From Deltaproteobacteria bacterium UBA5799 (GTDB lineage: Bacteria; Desulfobacterota; GWC2-55-46), in assembly GCA_002418185.1 (NCBI GenBank), contig DIDN01000057.1, forward strand, positions 1-19,933: a stretch of 19,933 nt of DNA. The letters are read 5' to 3'. A model generated the notes under the pieces. The model did not search any database. It worked only from the letters and a program-made list of their open reading frames with translations, and had not been told where the DNA came from. The position numbers and the translations under genes were made by a program. This document shows positions 13,813 through 19,933 of the stretch, one piece after another (within the stretch, counting starts at the first letter, position 1; each line of letters starts with the position of its first letter).

Positions 13813-14145
13813 ATGCGTAAATTATTCGGTATAGGCGTGCTCGCGCTCGGCATGGCCGCTTTCACCGTGCCTGCGATCGCAGCAGACGGTGCGGCGATCT
13901 ACAAGTCGAAATGCGTGGCCTGCCACGGCGCTGACGGCCAGGGCACCGCGATGGCTCCCGCCTTCAAGGGCAACGAGTGGGTAAAGGCCACTGCTGATGC
14001 GGACATCGCATCGGTCGTAATCAACGGGCGCGAGGGCGCGGCCAAGTCGTACAAGAACTTCGCAATGGGCATGCCCAAACAGAAGCTCTCGGATGACGAG
14101 GTAAAGGCCGTTGTGGACCACCTGAAGGCGCTTGCCGCGAACTAA
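13813..14145 (+). CDS. Periplasmic class I cytochrome c, monohaem
   Basis: This 110-residue protein has a clear Sec signal peptide (MRKLFGIGVLALGMAAF..., with likely cleavage after an AIA near residue 23) and a mature monohaem cytochrome c of about 87 residues. The haem site is C34-VA-C37-H38; the distal methionine is probably Met85 or Met87 in FAMGMP, and a C-terminal helix (DDEVKAVVDHLKAL) completes the fold. The pattern resembles small cytochrome c553/c5-type electron carriers. It has an AAGGAGG ribosome site, its own promoter and its own terminator. Next to the oxidase-like protein and ctaB it is a natural electron donor for that protein, though this is inferred from position only. Confidence 0.94.
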   Translation: MRKLFGIGVLALGMAAFTVPAIAADGAAIYKSKCVACHGADGQGTAMAPAFKGNEWVKATADADIASVVINGREGAAKSYKNFAMGMPKQKLSDDEVKAVVDHLKALAAN

Positions 14146-14166
14146 GGACTGCCCCATGAACGATTG

Positions 14167-14198
14167 AAAGGGCCCGGTTTCCGGGCCCTTTCTTTTTT
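14167..14198 (+). terminator. Rho-independent terminator of the cytochrome c gene
   Basis: A perfect 11-base-pair stem (AAAGGGCCCGG at 14167-14177 with CCGGGCCCTTT at 14181-14191), a three-T loop, and a C then six T residues follow 21 bases after the stop codon. Confidence 0.95.
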
Positions 14199-14325
14199 GC
14201 CGGACCGGCTGCGGTACGCGCCCTCTCATCAGAAGCCCGGGACCCGTCAGTAAAGGGCCCCCGCTCGCCGGTAAAAGGCCCTTCGCTATTTATTTTTCCC
14301 GCTTACATCCAGGGCAAAGCTCGTA

Positions 14326-14354
14326 TTGACATCGGCTTAAAAATCGCAGATAAT
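14326..14354 (+). promoter_or_regulatory. Near-consensus sigma-70 promoter of the activase-rmuC operon
   Basis: TTGACA (14326-14331, perfect) and GATAAT (14349-14354, 5 of 6) are 17 bases apart. Transcription should start near 14361, leaving a 5' leader of about 150 bases before the TTG start at 14510. Confidence 0.88.
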
Positions 14355-14363
14355 GAAAAATCA

Positions 14364-14382
14364 GGTTTTCTCAATGAAAACC
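14364..14382 (+). repeat. Palindrome at the predicted transcription start of the activase operon
   Basis: GGTTTTC (14364-14370) and GAAAACC (14376-14382) form a perfect 7-base inverted repeat with a five-base spacer, placed about 10 to 28 bases past the -10 box. The position suits a repressor operator that would block the strong promoter, or a stem at the 5' end of the mRNA. Confidence 0.5.
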
Positions 14383-14498
14383 CGGTATTCCGCAGTTCTT
14401 TTTTTCAAAATCAGATACAGACTCAATCAGAGCGAAGCCGCGGCTCGAAGCTGAACCGGATTGTCAGGACTATTCTTCTGCTGAACATGCAAACCTTC

Positions 14499-14503
14499 GG
14501 AGG
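14499..14503 (+). promoter_or_regulatory. Ribosome binding site that fixes the TTG start of the activase
   Basis: GGAGG lies six bases before TTG 14510. The TTG leads directly into the conserved VYVGIDIGS segment, so no other start fits. Confidence 0.8.
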
Positions 14504-14509
14504 TGTGAG

Positions 14510-17500
14510 TTGCCTGGGTCAAAGTCTGTATACGTCGGCATCGATATCGGCTCGGTAAGCGCAAACACGGTAGTCCTCGATGAGAACAGGAACATACTCG
14601 AAGAGCACTACACAAGGACAAAAGGCGAACCGATCGAGACGGCCCTCTCAATCCTTGCCGAACTGATCGAAAAATACGGAAAACCCCGCATAAGGCTCGT
14701 CGCAGCCACCGGCTCGGGCGGAAAGCTCATCGCCCCACTCATCGGCGCCGGGTTCACCAACGAGGTAATAGCCCAGGCCAGGGCAACCGAGGCCTTCCAC
14801 CCCGAGGCGCGGACGGTCATCGAGATGGGCGGCCAGGACGCCAAGCTCATTTTCCTTGCGCCCGAAGGGGAGGACGGCAAGCTCCGCATAGCGGACTTCC
14901 AGATGAACTCGGTCTGCGCCGCCGGCACCGGCTCCTTCCTCGACCAGCAGGCCTACAGGCTCGGGCTCACGATAGAGGAGTTCGGAAGGCTCGCGCTCAA
15001 AAGCAAGAACCCGCCGAGGGTGGCCGGGAGGTGCTCTGTCTTCGCGAAGAGCGACATGATACACCTCCAGCAGATAGCGACCCCGGACTACGACATAGTT
15101 GCGGGGCTCTGCTACGCCGTCGCCAGGAACTTCAAGGCCACCATCGGAAAGGGTAAGGAGTTCGTTACCCCTATCTCCTTCCAGGGCGGGGTGGCCGCCA
15201 ACCTGGGCGTCAGGAAGGCCTTCAAGGACGTCCTCGAGCTCGACGACAGGGACTACATAATCCCGGCACACTTCTGCTCAATGGGCGCGCTCGGCGCCGT
15301 CTACACCTGCCTCGACATGGGGAAGGCCCTGGACGGGTTCAGGGGGGTAGAGGAGCTTGAAAGATTCCTCGCATCCGGCAGGACGAGGGAGAGGTCCCTT
15401 GAGAAGCTCTCGAAGCCCGAGGGGCACCCCTCCGAGAAAAGGAGCGCTACCGGCTACCCCTTCGAGGAGGGGAAGAAGGTCGCCGCCTACCTCGGGGTAG
15501 ACGTCGGCTCGACCAGCACGAACGTCATCCTCATAGACAGGGAACTCAAGCTCATAACCAAGAGGTATCTCGCGACAGCTGGACGCCCTCTTGATGCGAT
15601 AAAGAAGGGCATTATCTCGGTAGCCGAGGAGTGCGCCGAATACGTGGACGTCGTCGGGGTCGGCACCACCGGCTCGGGCAGGTACCTGTCAGGAGACTTC
15701 CTCGGCGCCGACATCATAAGGAACGAGATAACGGCCCAGGCAACCGCGGCGGCGGCCATAGACCCCGAGGTGGACACCATCTTCGAGATAGGCGGCCAGG
15801 ACTCGAAGTATATAGCCTTGAAGGACGGGGTGGTCGTCGATTTCGAGATGAACAAGGTATGCGCCGCCGGGACCGGCTCGTTCCTCGAGGAGCAGGCCGA
15901 GAGGCTCGGCATAAGCATAAAGGGCGAGTTTAGCGATTTGGCCCTCGGATGCGGCGCGCCCCCGCCCATGGGCGAGCGGTGCACGGTCTTCATCGAGTCC
16001 GACATGGTCCACTACCAGCAGAGGGGGGTCGAGAAGGACGGCCTCGTGGCCGGGCTCTCGTATTCCATAGTGCAGAACTACCTCAACAGGGTAGTGGGCG
16101 ACAGGCGCATAGGCGACAGGATATTCTTCCAGGGCGGCACTGCCGCAAACCTCGGGGTCGTGGCGGCGTTCGAGAAGGTGACCGGGAAAAAGATTGCCGT
16201 CCCGGAGAACCATGACGTGACCGGCGCCATAGGAGCGGCCATTCTCGCGGCCAAGGAGATGGCCCCGGGCGCGAAGACGAGGTTCAAGGGCTGGGACCTG
16301 AGCAGGAAGAAGTTCGAGATAGAGTCCTTCGAGTGCAGGGACTGCTCGAACATCTGCGAGGTCAGGAAAGTCGTCATGGAAGGCGAGGCGCCGCTATATT
16401 ACGGCGGCAGGTGCGAGAAGTACGACGTCAAGAGGGTCGAGAAGTCGAACAGCCACATCCCGGACCTCTTCAAGGAGAGGGAGAAGCTCCTATATTCCGT
16501 TTACACAGGCAAGGCCGCCGGCAAGGACGCGCCAGTCATAGGCGTCCCGAGGATGCTCTTCATATACGAGATGTACCCCTTCTGGAAGGCGTTCTTCGAC
16601 GTGCTGGGCTTCAGGATCCAGCTCTCTTCGCCAACGAACAGGGAGATAATACGAAACGGCATAGAGCAGATAGTGACCGAGACCTGCTTCCCCATAAAGG
16701 TGGCCCACGGGCACGTGAACGAGCTTGTAGAGAAGGGGGTGAAAAGGATATTCCTCCCCTCGATAGTAAACCTGAAGCCGGCCAAGGAAGGGCAGCTCTT
16801 CACCGCGCTCTGCCCGTACGTGCAGACCATACCGTATCTCTGCAATTCAGCCTACGATTTCAAGGAAAAGGGCGTGGAGGTCCTCGCCCCGGTCTTCCAC
16901 TTCAACGCCAGGGAGTCCGAGACGAGGAAGGAGTTCGTCCGGTTCGGCAAGGCCCTCGGGAAGGACAGGGCCGCGGTGGAAAAGGCCCTCAGCGCGGCCC
17001 AGGCCGCGCAGGGAGAGTTCAAAAGGAGGCTTTTAGAGCGCGGTAAAGAGGCAATAGCGGCGCTCAAGCCCGAGGACACCGCCCTAGTCATAGTGGGGAG
17101 GGCCTACAACACGACGGACTCGGGGATAAACCTCGAGCTTCCGCAGAAGCTCCGCGAGATGGGCACCATGGCCATACCCTTCGACATGCTCGACGTGGAC
17201 AGCATCACCGAGGGCGCGCTCGCGGAGGACATGTACTGGAGGAGCGGCCAGAGGATACTCGCGGCAGCGAGCCTCGTAAAGGACGACCCGAGGCTCTTCT
17301 CGGTGTACATAACGAACTTCGGCTGCGGCCCGGACTCGATGATATCGCATTTCTACAAGGACGCCTCTGCCGGGAAGCCCTTCCTGCAGCTCGAGATAGA
17401 CGAGCACTCGGCTGACGCGGGCGCCATCACGAGGTGCGAGGCCTTTCTCGACAGCATCAGGAACACCAGGGGGAAGCTCAAGATAGAGTCGAAAGAGAAG

Positions 17501-18730
17501 CACGTCCTGAAGAGGACCAACATAAAAAAGAAGATATATCTCCCGAACATGTCGGACGGCGCGCACGCCCTTGCAGCCGCCTTCCAGGCGTGCGGCCTCG
17601 AAGCCGAGGTCATGCCCGAGCCGGACGAGCAGTCCCTCAAGTGGGGGAGGCGCTACACATCGGGGAGAGAGTGCTACCCCTGCATCCTCACGACCGGCGA
17701 CATGGTGAAGACAGTAAGAAAGGAGGGCTTCTCGCCCGAGCGGAGCGCCTTTTTCATGCCCTCCGGGAACGGCCCTTGCAGGTTCGGCCAGTACAACCGC
17801 TATCACAGGCTCATACTCGACGAGCTCGGCTTCAAGGACGTCCCTGTATACGCCCCGGACCAGGACGGCAACTTCTACAGGGAGCTCAACATGGTCGGCG
17901 GCAACTTCTCCAGGCTCGGCTGGTGGGGCATAGCCTCGGTCGACCTCCTCGAGAAGAGGCTCTTCGAGACCAGGCCCTACGAGAAGAACCAGGGCGAGTC
18001 GGAGCGCGTATACTGGGAGTGCGTCCGCAAGGTCTGCGACGCGATAAGGGAGAGGAGGTTCCCCGAAAGGGAGCTTAAGGAAGCCAAATCGGCCTTCAAG
18101 AGGATACCCGTCCACGAGCCCGGAAGCAGGCCCGTCATCGGCATCGTAGGCGAAATATACGTCCGGAGCAACAGGTTCTCGAACGAGAACCTCATAAAGA
18201 AGCTCGAGGCCCTCGGCGCAGAGGTGCGGATGCCCACCATAGGCGAGTGGATCTACTACACCAACTTCTGCAACAAGCGCAAGACCTGGCAGAGGGGGCA
18301 GATGGGGGATTATCTCCGGACCCTGGCGAGCGAGTTCTTCCAGAGGAGGGACGAAAAGAGGATGGAGGACATCCTTAACGGCGATTTAAGGAGCGGGCAC
18401 GAGGTCCCCACAAAGGAGCTCCTCCGTAACGCCGCGCCTTACCTTGACGACTCCTTCGAGGGGGAGGCCGTACTGTCGATCGGAAAGACCATAGACTATA
18501 TAGGCCGCGGCGCCCACGGCATAGTTAACGCCATGCCCTTCACCTGCATGCCCGGCACGGTCGTGAACGCGATACTTAAGAGGCTCCGGGAGGACAACAA
18601 GAACATCCCCTACCTGCACATGGTTTACGAGGGCTCGGAAGACACGAACTCCATGACCAGGATGGAGGCCTTCGTGCACCAGGCAAGGGAGTTCATGGAG
18701 AGGCGCCCGCCAAAGGGCCGGATGGCCTGA
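14510..18730 (+). CDS. Giant acyl-CoA dehydratase activase-related protein (two activase domains plus DUF2229/HgdB-like region)
   Basis: This 1406-residue protein belongs to the BadF/BadG/BcrA/HgdC activase group, ATPases that use ATP to push an electron into 2-hydroxyacyl-CoA dehydratases or benzoyl-CoA reductases. Domain 1 (about 7-275) has VGIDIGS and the cluster cysteines in VCAAGTGSF and GRCSVF. Domain 2 (about 323-590) repeats LGVDVGSTS, VCAAGTGSF and ERCTVF. From about 600 comes a DUF2229-type region: a Cys-rich CRDCSNIC (near 607), GVPRMLFIYEMYPFWKAFF (near 676) and TETCFPIKVAHGHV (near 724). The last third (about 1000-1400) is HgdB-like, with ECYPC near 1055, NGPCRFGQYNRYH near 1087 and FTCMPGT near 1343. 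Such 1400-residue fusions are a known family without an established substrate. No separate dehydratase or CoA-transferase gene is nearby. rmuC follows after five bases. Confidence 0.92.
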   Translation: MPGSKSVYVGIDIGSVSANTVVLDENRNILEEHYTRTKGEPIETALSILAELIEKYGKPRIRLVAATGSGGKLIAPLIGAGFTNEVIAQARATEAFHPEARTVIEMGGQDAKLIFLAPEGEDGKLRIADFQMNSVCAAGTGSFLDQQAYRLGLTIEEFGRLALKSKNPPRVAGRCSVFAKSDMIHLQQIATPDYDIVAGLCYAVARNFKATIGKGKEFVTPISFQGGVAANLGVRKAFKDVLELDDRDYIIPAHFCSMGALGAVYTCLDMGKALDGFRGVEELERFLASGRTRERSLEKLSKPEGHPSEKRSATGYPFEEGKKVAAYLGVDVGSTSTNVILIDRELKLITKRYLATAGRPLDAIKKGIISVAEECAEYVDVVGVGTTGSGRYLSGDFLGADIIRNEITAQATAAAAIDPEVDTIFEIGGQDSKYIALKDGVVVDFEMNKVCAAGTGSFLEEQAERLGISIKGEFSDLALGCGAPPPMGERCTVFIESDMVHYQQRGVEKDGLVAGLSYSIVQNYLNRVVGDRRIGDRIFFQGGTAANLGVVAAFEKVTGKKIAVPENHDVTGAIGAAILAAKEMAPGAKTRFKGWDLSRKKFEIESFECRDCSNICEVRKVVMEGEAPLYYGGRCEKYDVKRVEKSNSHIPDLFKEREKLLYSVYTGKAAGKDAPVIGVPRMLFIYEMYPFWKAFFDVLGFRIQLSSPTNREIIRNGIEQIVTETCFPIKVAHGHVNELVEKGVKRIFLPSIVNLKPAKEGQLFTALCPYVQTIPYLCNSAYDFKEKGVEVLAPVFHFNARESETRKEFVRFGKALGKDRAAVEKALSAAQAAQGEFKRRLLERGKEAIAALKPEDTALVIVGRAYNTTDSGINLELPQKLREMGTMAIPFDMLDVDSITEGALAEDMYWRSGQRILAAASLVKDDPRLFSVYITNFGCGPDSMISHFYKDASAGKPFLQLEIDEHSADAGAITRCEAFLDSIRNTRGKLKIESKEKHVLKRTNIKKKIYLPNMSDGAHALAAAFQACGLEAEVMPEPDEQSLKWGRRYTSGRECYPCILTTGDMVKTVRKEGFSPERSAFFMPSGNGPCRFGQYNRYHRLILDELGFKDVPVYAPDQDGNFYRELNMVGGNFSRLGWWGIASVDLLEKRLFETRPYEKNQGESERVYWECVRKVCDAIRERRFPERELKEAKSAFKRIPVHEPGSRPVIGIVGEIYVRSNRFSNENLIKKLEALGAEVRMPTIGEWIYYTNFCNKRKTWQRGQMGDYLRTLASEFFQRRDEKRMEDILNGDLRSGHEVPTKELLRNAAPYLDDSFEGEAVLSIGKTIDYIGRGAHGIVNAMPFTCMPGTVVNAILKRLREDNKNIPYLHMVYEGSEDTNSMTRMEAFVHQAREFMERRPPKGRMA

Positions 18731-18735
18731 TCCAT

Positions 18736-19806
18736 ATGCCCGGGGGCCAGTTCCTACTCGTTATTCTCGCTGCCCTCGGGCTTATTGCCGTGCTTGCGGC
18801 TGCGTTCGCGTCGGTATCCGCCTCAAGGGCCAGGCGCGACTCCATCTCGGCGGAAGTATCTTCCATAAGGTCCGAACTCCAGGACTCCATATCCCAGAGC
18901 GTAAGGCACATAAACAGCCAGATCATTATGCTGTCCGGGCAGGTGGCAGAGGAGCTTTCAGCTGTGACTGCCCAGATGAGCGCCTCTTCGGGCCAGGTGA
19001 ACTCCCGCATGGACAGCTCGCACAGGGCCGTAAGCGAGGTCATGCTCGCCCTTGCGGAGCTATCCAAGGCGACCGAGCAGGTCTACGAGGTCGGCAGGAG
19101 CATCTCGGGGCTTGAGAAGGTCCTCTCCGCGCCCAAGGCCAGGGGAGGCCTCGGCGAGACCTTTTTGTCCGGGCTGCTTTCCGAGTGCCTGCCATCTTCG
19201 CGATACGAGCTCCAGTACGGGTTCAGGGACGGCGCCCGGGTGGACGCGGTCGTAAGGCTCAGGGAAGGGCTCGTGCCAGTAGACTCCAAGTTCCCCCTGG
19301 AGAACTTCAGGCGTCTCGTCGAGGCCGGGACGGACGAGGAGAGGCGCGCGGCTTCAAGAAGGTTCTCCTCGGACTGCAGGAGGCACATAGACTCCATAGC
19401 CTCTGCGTATATCCGTCCATCCGAGGGGACGCTGGAACTTGCCCTCATGTACGTCCCGTCCGAGAGCGTATATTACGAGCTCATAACCGGGAGCGATGAT
19501 GCCGGGACGGCCCTTTCCGAGTACGCCGTCTCGAAAAAAGTCGTACCGGTCTCCCCAAACAGCTTCTACGCGTACCTCCAGACCATAGCGATGGGGTTCA
19601 GGGGCATGGAGATAGAGGCGAGGGCAGGGGAGATGCTTGCACACCTCTCGGGCCTGAAGGGCGAATTCGACAAGTTCTCGGCAGACCTCGATACACTCGG
19701 GCGGCACCTCTCGTTCGCGAGGTCCAAGTACGACGAGCTTGAAAGGAAGGCCGGGCTTCTCCGGGAAAGGCTCGACTGGTCGGGGCTGGGTACGGCGGGG
19801 AAGTGA
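18736..19806 (+). CDS. rmuC: DNA recombination protein RmuC
   Basis: RmuC proteins limit DNA inversions and are thought to act as membrane-anchored nucleases, with a PD-(D/E)xK-like core. This 356-residue copy has an N-terminal membrane segment (7-27), a long coiled-coil region (about 35-130), then the RmuC domain: RGGLGETFL (136-144), LQYGFRDGARVDAVVRL (159-175), VDSKFPLENF (182-191), MYVPSESVYYEL (238-249) and VVPVSPNSFYAYLQTI (269-284). Length is at the short end of the family. It starts five bases after the activase stop and lacks a strong ribosome site, so translation may depend on read-through coupling. Its functional link to the activase, if any, is unclear. Confidence 0.93.
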   Translation: MPGGQFLLVILAALGLIAVLAAAFASVSASRARRDSISAEVSSIRSELQDSISQSVRHINSQIIMLSGQVAEELSAVTAQMSASSGQVNSRMDSSHRAVSEVMLALAELSKATEQVYEVGRSISGLEKVLSAPKARGGLGETFLSGLLSECLPSSRYELQYGFRDGARVDAVVRLREGLVPVDSKFPLENFRRLVEAGTDEERRAASRRFSSDCRRHIDSIASAYIRPSEGTLELALMYVPSESVYYELITGSDDAGTALSEYAVSKKVVPVSPNSFYAYLQTIAMGFRGMEIEARAGEMLAHLSGLKGEFDKFSADLDTLGRHLSFARSKYDELERKAGLLRERLDWSGLGTAGK

Positions 19807-19825
19807 GTTCAACTAATGCTGGCCC

Positions 19826-19933
19826 TTATTCCACGGGCAGGAATTCAGGCTCGCCCTCCGGGGCGCCGCCGAGCGCCTCTTCCGTATCGGGCTCGGCGCT
19901 CTTTTCGAGGACACCCAGGATTCTACGCTGCAT
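19826..19933 (-). CDS. End of an unidentified acidic protein (partial at window edge)
   Basis: On the minus strand a frame enters from the window edge and ends in TAA at 19828-19826. It encodes 36 residues, rich in Glu, Pro and Gly and ending LPVE; the stretch holds nine Glu/Asp against four Arg/Lys. An ATG happens to sit at the very edge (19933), so the frame may begin there or continue outside. It converges on rmuC with 19 bases between the stops. An acidic C-terminal tail is plausible, but no family can be named. Confidence 0.45.
   Translation of the reverse strand: MQRRILGVLEKSAEPDTEEALGGAPEGEPEFLPVE

Larger units (their letters stand above)
14199..14509 (+). other. Gene-free region holding a second hairpin, a strong promoter and a leader
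   Basis: No gene is supported between the cytochrome c terminator and the activase gene. The first part has a second hairpin: AAGGGCC (14253-14259) pairs with GGCCCTT (14277-14283) across a 17-base loop, followed by a T-rich run to about 14297, which may back up the cytochrome terminator. A near-consensus promoter follows at 14326-14354. The remaining roughly 150 bases form an AT-richer leader with a GGTTTTC/GAAAACC palindrome and a seven-T run at 14399-14405. No known riboswitch was recognised. Confidence 0.6.

Noticed and set aside
17084..18115. 343-codon minus-strand open frame
   Set aside because: It lies wholly inside the conserved activase coding sequence and shows no family motif or ribosome site.
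1..19933. CRISPR arrays, tRNA or rRNA genes, insertion sequences, phage genes
   Set aside because: I saw no regularly spaced repeats, no cloverleaf or rRNA-like stretches, and no transposase, integrase or phage protein in any frame.

Overview
This is a GC-rich stretch from an unidentified bacterium. ATA and AGG are strikingly common as Ile and Arg codons, TTG is a frequent start codon, and genes are tightly packed and often coupled by ATGA overlaps. The gene mix points to an anaerobic or facultatively respiring bacterium of the Desulfobacterota/Nitrospirota kind: an NAD-dependent (PyrK/PyrD type 1B) dihydroorotate dehydrogenase, a giant 2-hydroxyacyl-CoA dehydratase activase, ferredoxin and Fe-S carrier proteins, a c-type cytochrome and a haem-copper-oxidase-like protein. 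The taxon is an inference from content and codon use only. I saw no tRNA, rRNA, CRISPR array, insertion sequence or phage gene.

Layout. (1) 1-5515, + strand: the tail of a gene, two tandem ATP-grasp ligases related to D-Ala-D-Ala ligase, a GNAT acetyltransferase, a class I SAM methyltransferase, RimI, then PyrK and PyrD. (2) 5516-5966: an isolated gene for a very basic 100-residue protein with its own strong terminator. (3) 6057-8525: a GT-C (family 39-like) membrane glycosyltransferase and a family 2 glycosyltransferase, ending in a bidirectional terminator shared with the next, converging operon. (4) 11103 down to 8611, - strand: a six-gene operon (NFU-type Fe-S scaffold, 2[4Fe-4S] ferredoxin, small haem-copper-oxidase-like four-helix membrane protein, DUF1858, DUF542/ScdA_N, Mrp/ApbC) behind a near-consensus sigma-70 promoter. 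(5) 11339-14145, + strand, diverging from it: a 12-helix haem-copper-oxidase-like protein lacking the helix VII His-His pair, haem O synthase CtaB, and a periplasmic cytochrome c with its own promoter and terminator. (6) 14326-19806: a near-consensus promoter, a ~150-nt leader with a palindrome at the expected transcription start, a 1406-residue double activase/HgdB-like fusion, and RmuC. (7) 19826-19933, - strand: the end (or all) of an acidic reading frame that meets the window edge.

How the parts may work together. Regions 4 and 5 form the most interesting unit. Two divergent haem-copper-oxidase relatives, haem O synthase and a cytochrome c sit back to back with Fe-S carriers and a DUF542 protein, a domain best known from the RIC/ScdA/YtfE proteins that repair Fe-S clusters after nitric oxide or oxidative damage. 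I infer a redox- or NO-related respiration and Fe-S repair module; the sequence does not prove the substrate. Region 1 couples pyrimidine synthesis to peptide-bond-forming and acyl-transfer enzymes whose joint product is unknown. Region 3 may build and use a polyprenyl-phosphate sugar.
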